Shown: positions 1 to 10,679 of the stretch, piece after piece
Numbering within the stretch: the stretch's first letter is position 1
Layout of the letters: every line of letters begins with the position of its first letter
NCBI GenBank assembly: GCA_934045075.1
Contig: OW203722.1
Location: 17,949,486-18,013,485, forward strand
DNA from: Yponomeuta sedellus
Lineage: Eukaryota > Arthropoda > Insecta > Lepidoptera > Yponomeutidae
Reading direction: 5' to 3'
Length of the DNA: 64,000 nucleotides
Translations under genes and position numbers: made by a program
The notes under the pieces: model-generated
What the model was told of the DNA's origin: nothing
What the model saw: the letters and a program-made list of their open reading frames with translations, nothing else
Database searches by the model: none

Positions 1-89
1 TTCTGTCAGGAATACATAATCCTCATCCTTATAATTAGCTCACTGTTTGACATAAGGCCTCTTTTACGACATGCTACTAAAGCGGAAGA

Positions 90-350
90 GTGGTGGTAGC
101 GGAGCGGTGTAGAACGCCGGCTTCTCAATCGGGAGGTCGTGGGTTCGAACCCCGTACCAATGACTTTGATTTCTAAGTTTGTGAATTTATAGTAGCAATA
201 CTACTTGCTGACAGTGAAGGAAAACATCGTAAGGAAACCCTAGTGTCTGAGGTGTTAGCGTACCTCACCGCTTGCTACGTACAATGGCCCAACTATGAGG
301 CTAAGTGCGGAAATCTCAGGTCTAACTAACTGACATACTACTAAGCTCTA
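90..350 (+). mobile_element. tRNA-derived SINE, family A
   Basis: The tRNA-like head has an A-box-like TAGCGGAGCGGTG and a B box GGGTTCGAACCCC near 140-152. The body holds the family-wide block GAAGGAAAACATCGTRAGGAAACC. An inverted relative lies at 31260-31530, and shorter relatives occur elsewhere in the window. The head and body together identify a pol III retroposon; the exact ends are approximate. Confidence 0.75.
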
Positions 351-821
351 TCGGTTTTTACCTTCCAGTCATTGCCCACCGCTGTGCGCTGTCAGGTATA
401 AGTCAGCGTATATAACACCCTTAACACAGAAAGTTCGCAATAACGGTGAAACCTACTCCGTCAGTAATCAAAGCGAAAACGTCAATAGTGCTGTCCTAGT
501 AAGTACCAAATCGAAACTTTCTTTGTTGGACTTCTGTGGAATTTCTCGACTAGGGTCATTCAGAAATTAATGGAACGATGTTACTTTGTGCACCGACGTA
601 ATGCGTTGTTGGCAATTTCTCTAATAGACTCCGCAGCAATTATTGGAACGGTAACTAAAGTAAGATGCACGGAAAATGATAAAAATTGATGGATGGGCGA
701 GTGTTTCGAAAGCCCAGAAAAAGTTCGATCCAATATAATTTGCTTCCTAGTTGACTAAAAGAAAATGAACTCGAGAACACTCATGTTTGTGCCATCTTTT
801 CTATAAGAGATTAATTTTGAT
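351..821. other. No recognisable feature
   Basis: AT-rich sequence between two retroposons. I see no ORF, tRNA-like head or terminal repeats. Confidence 0.5.
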
Positions 822-1011
822 TTCTGTCTTTCTTTATATTCTTTTTAAAGCACTAACCCGTGGACAATTTAAAAAAACCTATTTAGGGGCTAAAAACTCC
901 ACTTATTCCACCCGCGACCTCTGGCACGGTTAGCCAGAGGTCGCGGGTTCGAGTCCCCGCATGGGTGGAATTTTTAGTCTCTAAATAGGTTTTTAAAATT
1001 CTGTCTTTCTT
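822..1011. mobile_element. Fold-back tRNA-derived retroposon (family C) with TSD
   Basis: A 13-bp direct repeat TTCTGTCTTTCTT (822-834 and 999-1011) flanks a body that is a near-complete inverted repeat. The left arm is the reverse complement of the family 3' end, the right arm is the direct 3' end finishing TCTCTAAATAGGTTTTT, and both meet in the tRNA anticodon-stem region (CTCTGG..CACGGTTAGCCAGAG). The left arm runs on into the longer 3' tail (CACTAACCCGTG). Both outer ends are therefore family 3' ends. Confidence 0.8.
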
Positions 1012-1082
1012 GTCGCGCTTGTTATGTAGTATGGAGCAGAACATAAATCGCTGCTATCTTTACTAGATGTGTCTTACATATG

Positions 1083-1124
1083 GATCAATTTGATTCTAAT
1101 AATGCTCTTAGAATCAAATTGATC
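1083..1124. repeat. Perfect hairpin, 17-bp arms
   Basis: GATCAATTTGATTCTAA at 1083-1099 pairs perfectly with 1108-1124 across an 8-nt loop. It sits in otherwise featureless AT-rich sequence (1012-1444). No function is assigned. Confidence 0.7.
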
Positions 1125-1444
1125 TAATAACTTGATCTTTGATCTAATTCTAATAACTCTGTTATACATATTTTGAGTCTTAGTATGAACTAGTTCCTAG
1201 ATAATTTTTATTTATCTTTATACTTTTACTTATATTATCGGTTAAATGGTAAAGCGTGTGAGTAAATTTTATCTTTTATTTTGATTTCTATCTTTTTTGT
1301 CGCGTTGTTATCTTCAACAGATGTGTCTTTCCGCAATAAGACATCATCTGCACATGCATTAATGTAGTTTATAAAAAAAACAAACAAGCAAAATGCCTTA
1401 ACAACGTTTTAGCACAATTTTAACAGTATATAAAAGTGTATAGT

Positions 1445-1972
1445 CTGTTAGCTTTTAGAATATACCTCGGGCTTTAAAGTGGGCTTCGGTTTTCGCCAAA
1501 AGCAAACGAGTGTAATACTACTTCCTGCTCTGTATAAAACTTCACTATTTTGAAAAGTTATGTAAAGTGCTATATTAGTTCCGATATTTCTATCTATCTA
1601 TCTTTAGCTATAATCAGCCCACATCAACCCACGGCTGGGCATAGGCCTCCTTTTTATTGCGCCATTCCTCACGGTCCTGTGCTAACCTGATCCATCTCTG
1701 GCCCGCAACCCTCACTATGTCGTCTGACAATGGTGTCGGTGGTCTGCCTACCAACCTCCTTCCCTCCCTTGGCCACCACTCCGATACTGCCCTGGTCCAC
1801 CGGCCGTCTCCCTTCTAGCCAAGTGTCCCGCCCATCTCCACTTTAAGTCTGTGATCCGCTCACCAACGTCTTCGACCTTCTACGAATTTCTACCTTGGGT
1901 ACGATATTTCTATTACACTAATATATCCGATTCTATCCGATAGTAGCTGAGGTATATTCTAAAAGCTAACAG
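1445..1972. mobile_element. MITE with 24-bp TIRs, interrupted by a LINE fragment
   Basis: The terminal inverted repeats CTGTTAGCTTTTAGAATATA.. (1445-1468) and its complement (1949-1972) match over 24 bp. A relative with the same right TIR is at 29643-29855. Interior landmarks shared with that copy include CGAAAACCGAAGC, a TGTATAAAACTT stretch and CTCGGCTACTATC-like sequence. An RTE-type LINE tail sits inside. I did not find a clear target duplication. Confidence 0.7.
1612..1895 (-). pseudogene. RTE-type LINE, reverse transcriptase C-terminal tail
   Basis: Translated on the minus strand this gives the stereotyped RTE ORF end: a GRPP..W.DDI-like stretch, then VAGQRWIRLAQDREEWR and a final EAYAQPWVDVG stop. 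The frame is broken upstream, so this is a 5'-truncated dead copy. It lies within the MITE at 1445-1972. Confidence 0.8.
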
Positions 1973-3739
1973 AACTGTCTCCGACATACTCCGAAGTAGT
2001 TTAGCAATTTTAACCATTAATGCTTAATGCTCCAAGCAAAGAAATTTATTTACTTGGGAACGTTATATCTACACATCAATAACAAACCCTCTAGCCTACA
2101 ACTACATATATGACTGTCAACGTAACGCAATCCAGTTGGACGTCTTAGCTACGCTGGTCCGTCAGTATGTAATTTCCTGTAGACATAAAGACGTCTTTGT
2201 TGTAATTTCTTGACCTTCATCGGGTTATCACTGCACGCATGGTGCGGCTTCAGACGCGTCGGTGCATGGCGGCGGATGACGTGGGCGTTGACATAGTATG
2301 CGCGTGCTATAACGAATCGTTCTGGAGCAATGCGCATAAAACCCGCAAAGAAGCAACTAGCAAGGGCATAGATGAAATTAATTTACAACGGCGTAAGTCA
2401 AATAAAGCCAAAATTACAACTAAAAAAATTACAACAGTCGACCACAAGTCAACCTTTACATTGTTATTGCAAAATCGGCCTTAACGTCTCTGATTAAATT
2501 TTACACGATCTCATCGGCTGATGTGCTGTGCTCAGGTCATAAATTCTTCTCGTAAATATATGTAGTATTTACCATTAAGAATTAAATTACTACCATCATC
2601 TTTATCATTATCAAACCACCGCTGCCTACTGCTTCGTACAGGCTGTTTCTCCCAAATGCCATCCCGCATCCAGGCATTCATCCTCACGCATCTTTGCCAG
2701 CCGCATCCACGGATCTTCCGAATCAACGACATGGTCCGACCATCAGGCCGCTGGTTTAACTATGAGTGGGAATTACTATAACAAAATACACCTAATTTAA
2801 ATCTTCGAAGCAAAGACTATTTCTTAAGCACAAATTTTTTGTATGGAACGTGCGAAAAAAATGTAGAGCACTCTTCGAATGCGTTTTACGACTGTACGCA
2901 CTTTTGCAATTTGCGATTAGAATTCCTGATAAAAGAACAATACGCGGTCGCAATCTATGTTAATATTTGAATTTTCCACGCTTAGCTCCGTGATTAATTA
3001 TGTGTCAAAATAGTTTACGCGCCGTGATGGCTGCAACTTGCATGCAAATCAAGGCAATTATTGTGGATCCAGTTACGCATGGCCTTAGTTGAATGAAATA
3101 AAGTCACGGTTTGTTGAGTCCTAGGTATGTAGAAGAGACAAAATTACAAATATACAGCGTGTAATACAAACAAGGAAAAATCTAAAGACAAACGTTTCAG
3201 TCTTGACCAGTTCCGAGAAGCACGAGTTTAAAATATTAATTTTTTGAAGCGACCTTATCTGGAACTTTAAACGCTTGTTTAAACATACGAATTTTTGAAG
3301 AAAAAGTTTGTTTTACACAAATAGCTTTTCTTTTGGCAGAATGTGATTAGGATTCGGTGTCATGCTACTATCACTGGCATCACGAAAACAACAATAGTCA
3401 GTTATTAAAAAATAATTGAACATTTCTCTTTGAAATTCTAAGAAGTGAAGAAGTATCTTTTGCGATATTGGCTGTTACATTTCAACACCAGTTGTACAGA
3501 GAGAGCCACGTATCGAGGCTAAGTTTGCACAATTAATTAGTCTTAATAACCGATGTAGCACCCAAACAATGCTAGTTTCGCAAGCAAAGATGCTGGCAGT
3601 CGCAACTTTTACTTTTTTCAAGTCTCCAACTTGTCTATGGCATCTTAGGTGAGAGTGAAAGTGTCGCGATAGTGTTTTTGTTTCAGCCGGCAGACTAGTT
3701 TATTTCGGCTGACAGTTTAGAATAGCCTGTCAAGTCTTC
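1973..3739. other. Host flank left of the Polinton
   Basis: There is no supported gene. Two GC-richer patches, about 2221-2345 and 2616-2750, read like decayed dispersed-repeat fragments, but I cannot name the family. The sequence is plain up to the 6-bp target duplication at 3740. Confidence 0.4.
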
Positions 3740-3745
3740 TCCATA
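3740..3745 (+). repeat. Polinton target-site duplication, left copy (TCCATA)
   Basis: TCCATA immediately precedes the AGTAGGATG terminus and recurs immediately after the opposite terminus at 17702-17707. Six-base duplications are the known integration signature of Polintons. Confidence 0.93.
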
Positions 3746-3882
3746 AGTAGGATGTTATTGGGCATTCTGGACCAGCTTCCATTCGTTTGAGCTCACGACG
3801 CACCGCGCCGGTTGGCGCGGCTTGTCGCTCTCTCAAACTCATTACAGCTATTCCAGAATACCCAATAACATCGAGTGATTCT
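3746..3882 (+). repeat. Polinton left TIR, itself a long hairpin
   Basis: 137 bp that match the right TIR in inverted orientation with seven differences, all beyond the first ~80 bp. The TIR is internally palindromic: GATGTTATTGGGCATTCTGG near its outer end pairs with CCAGAATACCCAATAACATC near its inner end, GTTTGAG with CTCAAAC, and a GC-rich core CCGCGCC/GGCGCGG (3803-3809, 3814-3820) around a GGTT loop. Confidence 0.93.
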
Positions 3883-6367
3883 AATTTATAGTTTCAATAA
3901 TTTTACGAGCAACCTACACAGTTTATGATAAATTCCATCAATGAAAACGAATGACACTAGGAAGCTTGAGTGAATGCAACTCACCATCATCTTGGTGGAG
4001 ATAGGTCCGCATAGTCACTGAGTTGAATTAAATAAAGGATCCCCAAGCTCAACTGAATTGTATTTACCCACTAGCTATGTTTTGTGCAGTTTCGTAATAT
4101 ACTAGATAAAACAGCACACATTATTTGCGGTATCGGTTAGGTTTCCTCATTAAGACAATGACATGAAATATTCCAAGTGATACTTGTATTTACCCAGTCA
4201 TAGTTTTGTGACCAGATTGGCTTCTCCCACTGAATGAGTTTAACACCACTGGTGTCTACTTTTCATAACAGTGACACAAAACTTTGCTTTTTCAACCCAG
4301 TTTGTTTTGTAGTCAGATTGACGTCTCCCACATGAACAAGGTACAACACCACAAATTTTGTTATCAGATTGACTTCCCGTGATGGCTCTTCATACAATAA
4401 CATAAAAGTACAATTTCAACTTAATCATATTTTGTGGTCAGATTGACGGCTCCCACTGTTAGAAAGATTCAGCACCACAAATTACTTTGTGATCAGATTG
4501 ACTTCATGTGATGAACCTTCTTGCGCAACAGTGACACAAAACATTTTCGTCTTAACTGTATTTTATGGTCAGATTGACGTCTCCCATTGTAAAAAAGGTG
4601 ATTCCAACACAACAAAATTTTGTGATCCTTTTCATGTGACACAAATACTGGGTGATTGGCAGAACCAGGAAATACTTGTATTTTAGGCATATTTTATGGT
4701 CGGCACAAAGAATACCTTACTTTTCCCACAAAAATGTTAGTGATCAGATTGAAGTCTCCTGTTTATCGTTCACTACGGAAAACACAAAACATTGCACAGT
4801 AGGAAAAATGTACTTCTACAGTTACTTGAATCCTTGGGTATACTTAAGTAAAATCGTGAATTAATGATAATATCACTGACACATAAAAGTATACTTTCAT
4901 TAATGGAAATCTATTTCCTACTAACGTGTCACTTTAGTTAACGCGAATGCGAATATGATAGGTGGCTGGCAGGGATTGTCAACCTTTAGCTGTTGACGCA
5001 GGAGTTATAAATTTGATACGAAGTATACACGGTGTAAGAAAAAATATGTTGTCAAAAAGTACAGTTTTATTTATAAAAGTTGGTTCCTTTGAACATTCCT
5101 TAAAGGTATTCCGGTAATAAAGCATTTTCCATGTTATTATTTTTTTAAGACTTGATGTTAAAGTATTTTAAGAAATCATGATTTTGTAAATACGACCGAC
5201 AGCATTTTGTCTTTTTTTAATTGAAACTTGAAGATATTATTCTCATCCCATTATACGTAACTGAACCTATGCAGATAGTTTTATATTTTTTCAACAGTTT
5301 TCTAACATCAGTTCTCGTTCATTTTCTATCTAAATTTATCTGTAACATACAGTAAAATAAATACAGTAAATTTTACATAACCCATAAATAAAGAATTTAG
5401 AGGGGTCATAATATTTTAATGTATCACCTACATAAGAGATAACCAAAGGTTGACTATACTAGCTATACTCTAGTCTAAGATCCACACGGAAAAAACTCGT
5501 TGCATCAAAATATTTAGCTGTAGGTATCATTAATACCTAATGTTTGACTTTCACATAATATTGTGGAGTCTACCAAATGCTTTATAAAGAATACCTAGAT
5601 AAGTATTATTTATCCTGAAATACATTTATATAGTAATTTCATCGATATCATACGATGTTTTCTATGGATAAGCTAGAGGAATTAATTATAATTTCCTATT
5701 TAGCTCATCATCCGATTTCTGGTAACTGGAAATAACAGTTTATTTTCTTCTGCTATAGTGAAATATTCACCCAATTCGAACATTATCTGATTAAGATCAA
5801 GAAAATCTAAAGTAAATTGCAACATGTGTATCTAGGACTATTTACTCCTACCTAGGTATGAAACCTACGAATTTGCTACGTTAACGTTATTGGATCCGTT
5901 GCAAGCTTCTGATTGCGAAACATCTTACCTACAATAATCGATATATTGGTCACATTATGTTGCAATGGCAACCAGCCACATTAACTTGAGCTATTAAATA
6001 GTGCTGACATTATGAGAATAACATATAGGCTTGACCTTGCTACCGGTCAAGATGATTTGGTTAAGTACCTACTTTTGAAGGCAAAGCAAAAATTTTGGGT
6101 GTTCGATACTAAAAAGTAATATGTATTACTTTTATCAACAATCACCTATATTCATACACCTATAAATAAAGGCGATTTTCGCATTTACTTCATTACAGTA
6201 CTTGTAATAAAAAAACAACATACACATTTAGGATATAAACCTATAACACCCTGATTTATCTAAAATTCTCATCACTTCCGATAACGTGATAACGCTGTTC
6301 AGTACAGTCTCCGTGTGGTGTAATTATCTACGACTTCCTCGCTACCAGTCACTCCATCGGTATCAAA
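3883..6367. other. Polinton left arm, non-coding
   Basis: About 2.5 kb inside the element without a plausible gene on either strand. It contains the CAGATTG subterminal repeats (4195-4770) and is otherwise AT-rich. The first spliced gene starts at its right edge. Polinton arms of this sort may carry replication or integrase-binding signals; that is inference. Confidence 0.6.
4195..4770 (+). repeat. Degenerate ~127-bp subterminal tandem repeats
   Basis: The motif TTTTGTGRTCAGATTGACKTCTCCCA recurs, with its CAGATTG core at 4213, 4314, 4375, 4439, 4494, 4570 and 4745. Spacings alternate so that a two-motif unit of about 125-130 bp repeats roughly four times. Companion blocks such as CAACAGTGACACAAAAC and CACCACAAA recur in the same order. 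It lies about 450 bp inside the left TIR. Confidence 0.75.
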
Positions 6368-7974
6368 ATGTTAGTAAGTATATTTATTTACATCCTAATT
6401 TTTTTTTTTACGTGTTCCACTGACTAAACCGTATTAGTCCCTATATGAAAACTATGTCCCGAACTATGTCTAAAAAATATGTTCCAGTCACTACATTTAT
6501 CTAGTATAGTAATTACAATACGGTGTATAAATCGTTTAGGTTAAATGTATAAGACTGGTATAAAACTATGTTATTATTATTTCAGGTCTGACTCCGAGTT
6601 TGAATTCTCTGGTGTACCTATTGCTGTGCAGTCGAGTAAGAAGCAAAAGACTCCAACCAGCTCCAAACGCAAAGCATCGAGCTACGTTGAGGAGACAGTT
6701 AGGTAAGAATACAATACATCTATAGTTTATTATAAATGATTGTACACTTTACACATCGTTTCAAATGACGATTCCCTCGATGTAATCAAGCTGTTGATGA
6801 AAATCTTGGAACATTGAAAGAGATAACAACTGTTTATTTGTTTGTTTCATAACTAAAAGTTGTTTATTCGTCTTAATAATTCAAACCATAGGTTTGACCC
6901 TTAAACCTTATTTTCTATAGCCTAAAGCCGGGGCCGCTGCACCATGTTACGCGTGTTACAAAAAACGTAACACTTAAATATAATAAAAGTGGGACATGGT
7001 ATAACACGTTAGGTACTTGTTATATAACGTTACGTTACGTAACACGTAAAGTGTTAATACCACTCCCCATTTTTGTTTTAATAACGTGTTACATTTTTTG
7101 TAACACGCGTAACATGGCGCAGCGGACCCGGCTTAACATTGATCGTTACGGTAAATGTTTACATCCAGGGAAAAGTTTACTGGAATAGAATTAGTCTCGT
7201 TATATTATTCGTTGTTACGTTGTCGCGTCATTTGACTCTAGCACACCGCTGAGTCATTGAATCGTTGATTACATTGCAGGCATGTACTCGTAAAGGTTAA
7301 CATGCTGTCGACTGTTTACTTTGCATCTTACTAGTCGTGGGTTCGATACCCGCTTCGCGTAGTATTTTTGTTTTCCATGTAAGATATGCTTATTAAGAAT
7401 CACTTGGGATATTTGCTTATTAAGAATGACATATATGGGATAGATCAAAAGTAGATATGTACCCTTCATATTAAACTATCATCCACTTCATACTCGTTCA
7501 ATGTATGTGTATCTCCTATAGATAGCCTACCCAATCGGAATATAGGTATAAGTTTATGAAGGTACTTATGTTTTAAAATATATTGTTCACTTTTACAGGT
7601 CTGCAAGCACCTTAAAGAAAAAGACGGTGGGAGATCTTTTCGGGATTTTGCGAGACGCAGAGAAGGTCGCTAAAGCGACTCCCGAGCAGCACCAACTGGG
7701 GTCGAGTCTAGTGACGCGGGTCGCCAATGGTCACGTTCGTCGGACAGCAACGACGGAAGGAGAATTCTATATAGAATTGAAGGTCTACAACACTACCGAT
7801 GCTGCAAGTACCAACGTTCAAGAGAGGTGGAAAAAAGCGTTGATGGTAATAAAATTGCAGACTGATACGGACACACCGCACTGGGACGTATTACAGAAAT
7901 TTATTAAACAAGTTTATTCACTGTATGATAATAGTGAGGCGAGTTTTTTTAGTGATAAGATAAATATAAAATAA
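6368..7974 (+). CDS. Polinton spliced gene, function unknown
   Basis: I do not recognise this gene. Two coding exons join in frame: 6586-6702 (acceptor TTATTTCAG, donor GTAAGA) and 7599-7974 (acceptor TTTTACAG), ending at TAA and followed by AATAAA signals. Exon 6586-6702 encodes an acidic start (SDSEFEF) and a basic stretch (SSKKQK, SSKRK) that looks like a nuclear signal; exon 7599-7974 encodes about 124 residues including VGDLFGILRDAEKVAK and a C-terminal WDVLQKFIKQVYSL. The start is unresolved. A good donor GTAAGT at 6374 after ATGTTA gives a frame that stops at once. A weaker donor GTTAGT at 6370 would leave AT, completed to ATG by the first base of the next exon, giving about 164 residues. 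The 896-bp second intron contains a MITE (6926-7133). Position next to polB suggests an early or replication-linked role, which is inference. Confidence 0.55.
6926..7133. mobile_element. PIF/Harbinger-like MITE in a Polinton intron
   Basis: A 208-bp palindromic element with ~45-bp TIRs (AGCCGGGGCCGCTGCACC.. against AGCCGGGTCCGCTGCGCC..) sits between TAA duplications at 6923-6925 and 7134-7136. A 3-bp TAA/TTA duplication is the Harbinger signature. It lies in the intron of the spliced gene, so it inserted into a Polinton copy. Confidence 0.8.
7310..7365 (+). repeat. tRNA-like B-box fragment
   Basis: TCGTGGGTTCGATACCCGCTT carries a consensus B box but no A box or recognisable tRNA fold around it. 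It is probably the remnant of a SINE inside the Polinton intron. Confidence 0.35.
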
Positions 7975-8090
7975 AATTCCTTTAATTTATAATAAACATA
8001 TTATTTTGCTACTTACCTATTTATTTTTGTGTCTAAAACCTAAATTTTAATTATCTGTTTCCTGGTCAATCTTACTACTTTTTATTTACA

Positions 8091-9153
8091 ATGCCTTATT
8101 GCATTACTTGCAAAACTCTTGTCAACCCAAAAAGTTGGGTGGGTCATATGCGCAGCACTGACCACAAAAGCAAAGTCGCAACTCATCATTTGTCAGAAGA
8201 TGTTGAGGTTCTGACCTCTGCATTCCGTAATCGTATTGCAACTTATAAGATACAGGCTAACGGTGATGGTCAGCACTCAATTGAAACCTTTTTCGAGTCT
8301 ATCCATAATAAATTAAAATCTCTGATTGATATTTCATTGAAAAAACACGTTTGCATAAAAGTCAATGTTGAGCTTTTTTCATTTTTCCTTATGTACAAAA
8401 ACGATTTGCAAGAACTAAAATCGTTTGGCACGAAAAACATTACCATACACATGAACCACAACTTCAATTCCATTTTTTCAGAAATCATAAATACATTGAA
8501 AAAAAAGCTTGAAGAGTTTCAAGAGCGAGATAGCGGTTGGACATTTTTGAGTAACTCTCATTTGGAAATCAATGTAAATAAATATCAACCATTGAGTGGG
8601 TCATCGTTTATAGATTTACCACTTTCATTATTCAATTATTAAACCTATGTATGGGAAATATGTTGAGATGTGCTATACTGATACGGATAGCTTCATCTAT
8701 CATTTGTCCACAGAGGACTTCTTCCTAGATTTGAAATACCGTTTACTACCTTACTTTGATACGAGTAATTACGATAGTAATAATATACATCAAATTCCAT
8801 TAAAAAACAAAAAGATTCCTGGGCTATTTAAGGATGAAATGGGTGGTGAAATTATTACAGAATTTGTAGGATTACGATCAAAACTGTACTGTTTCAAAAC
8901 TTTAGAAAAAACTGTCAAAAAGGCCAAAGGAGTAAAAATGAGCGTTATTCGCGGTCTTAACTTTAGTAATTATGAGCAGACCTTGTTTGAAGGTAATGTG
9001 CTGCGCAAGAGAAATATCTTGTTTAAATCGATAAAACATGAAATATTTACGCAAAGTGTCAACAAAATAGCTCTATCGAGAAATGATGATAAACGTTTGA
9101 TTCATCGGGATCAAATCTCAACTAAAGCGTGGGGCCATACCTCAATATTATGA
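8091..9153 (+). pseudogene. polB: Polinton DNA polymerase B, large internal deletion and frameshift
   Basis: Known role of the family: protein-primed B-family DNA polymerase that replicates the linear element. Two pieces remain. Piece 1 (8091-8642, 183 aa) starts with a C2H2 finger (C4, C7, H19, H25), then the conserved N-terminal polB region including EFQERDSGW (142-150) and INVNKYQPLSGSSFIDLP (160-177). Piece 2 (from about 8647 to 9153) begins in the palm with the motif-C catalytic YTDTDS and continues through FKDEMGGEIITEFVGLRSK to the thumb-side end ALSRNDDKR..STKAWGH. The exonuclease domain, the terminal-protein/primer regions, motif A and the fingers are absent. Piece 2 is offset by one base and a stop (TAA) lies at the joint. 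No sequence separates the pieces, so an intron cannot explain the gap. Almost certainly inactive; an assembly collapse is the alternative. Confidence 0.93.
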
Positions 9154-10100
9154 AAATAAGATAGTAAAATTGACCATGGGATAAAATTTAAAAATATGTA
9201 ATCAAAATATCGTGATATGATGTATTTCATAGATCTGTTTCAGTCTTAGATGCTATGTGTATGGATTGCGGCTGCGGTAACCGCCGCGATAGAGCTAGTG
9301 TGGAATAAGCTTAATATTATGTTTTCGTTCTTATGCTCTTCAAGTTAAAGCTAAAGCTCTTTAGGTATGTTAAGAATAGCGTATTTATTTAAGTGAACTA
9401 ATAATGTAATGAATTAAAATAGATAGGTACTTAGTTATAAAAGTGTTATGTACTATAAGCTAATAAGTATAGTTTTGGGTGAATAAATTGGGTTATACTA
9501 CCAGCTTCTTTTATTTCCATGACCTAACATTGTTACCTAATGTTACAAAAACAAAAGAATATGTAAGTATTGTTAGTTCCTACATATCTCAGAAATTTTT
9601 GCTATAGACATAGTCTTGAGCGCGGTGGGATGAGGAGAGCTAAACTATATTCAATGAAGTTTTGATTTCGTGTCTACTGAAAGTATGACAGCTCCCTGTG
9701 GGAATCGAGCCCACGACCTCTGCAATAGTAATCAAACGCTATCATCACTAGACCGACGAGACAGTCAAAAGTAGGTCAAGTCAAGGTGTTAGCGATGTTG
9801 CAAACAGCAAGGGAGGCGCATCGATGTTGCATAGCGCGCAAGGGTTCAATGACTACTATTTACTTAGTCAGCAATGACATACTTGATTCAAACACATTCG
9901 ATATTGATAATGCTGACTACGAATTCGAGCTCGCTCACTCTTATATGTATTAAAAGAGACAGGATTAATTTTCTAGAGCGATCGAAACGTATGAATAGGT
10001 AAGTTACACTCATCTACAAATCCATTTTATATTTGGTGGTTCAGTAATTTATTGTTACTGCATCGTTCGAGCCAACTAGAAGATCAGCAGACGTGAAAAC
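9154..10100. other. Polinton intergenic region with a tRNA-like SINE head
   Basis: There is no gene. At 9688-9763 the minus strand reads a tRNA-like module with A box TCTAGTGATGA and B box GGGCTCGATTCCC, the head of a degenerate SINE. Another likely retroposon remnant follows to about 9850. The last ~100 bp should hold the promoter of the small spliced gene at 10101. Confidence 0.5.
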
Positions 10101-10571
10101 ATGTCGATTTCGGTAAGCATTATTTTTTTCCATCCAATTTATATTACACAGTTTGAAATAGGTTTGAATATTTTTAATAATTTTTTTTTTTGTTTTTTTC
10201 AGATTTTAGGCGAGACTGATCCGACTGACCCTTACTACTACGCGCAAAATATTTTGAGTGGGTTCGATAGTGATGTCGAAGAAATACGAAACCCGGCTCC
10301 ATCAGACGTGGGGAAGCGGAAAAGTAAGACTTCAAGGAAACGGGTTGCAAAGGACTCCACGTCTACATCATATGTGGTTAGCAAGGCGGCAAGAAGAGGA
10401 AATCGGTTGATAAAAATAGAAGTATTCGACTTAAATGAGTGTAAGGACACAAACAGTGAAAGTGCGGTGTTAAGTGCCCAATATGTTGTGATAGATCCTG
10501 TAGACGAAATAATGGACATGGTGGAAAACGTAGTTAAGAACATTTCTAAAAATATGTGCAATAGTTATTAA
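10101..10571 (+). CDS. Polinton small spliced gene, acidic/basic protein of unknown function
   Basis: I do not recognise this gene. Exon 1 is ATG plus three codons (10101-10112), followed by the donor GTAAGC. The acceptor TTTTTTTCAG ends at 10202 and exon 2 runs to 10571. The 90-bp intron is a multiple of three and has no stop, so an unspliced 156-aa reading also stays open, but the polypyrimidine tract and both splice sites support a product of about 126 aa. It has an acidic N-terminal third (ILGETDPTDP; FDSDVEEI), a basic cluster GKRKSKTSRKR that looks like a nuclear signal, and a C-terminal part rich in V and I. It is the last plus-strand gene before the convergent point. The acidic-basic layout would suit a regulatory nuclear protein; that is a guess. 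Confidence 0.7.
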   Translation: MSISVSIIFFHPIYITQFEIGLNIFNNFFFCFFQILGETDPTDPYYYAQNILSGFDSDVEEIRNPAPSDVGKRKSKTSRKRVAKDSTSTSYVVSKAARRGNRLIKIEVFDLNECKDTNSESAVLSAQYVVIDPVDEIMDMVENVVKNISKNMCNSY

Positions 10572-10679
10572 TTTCGTTTTAAATTAAAAATTAATTAAAT
10601 AAAACATGTTTTCTTTTTTAAATACATTTACATTTATTTCTTACTTTCAATAAAAAAGTTACATAAATACTTGCTTATT
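10572..10679. terminator. Convergent polyadenylation region
   Basis: The 108 bp between the converging blocks contain AATAAA on the plus strand (near 10596, after the small spliced gene) and AATAAA read on the minus strand (complement of TTTATT near 10634), after the Cys-rich gene. Confidence 0.6.

Noticed and set aside
8270..8488. Minus-strand 72-codon frame
   Set aside because: Lies wholly within the polB N-terminal coding sequence on the other strand; composition shadow.
8091..9153. polB split explained by an intron
   Set aside because: The missing ~2 kb or more of coding sequence is not present between the two pieces, and there are no splice sites with a spacer to remove.
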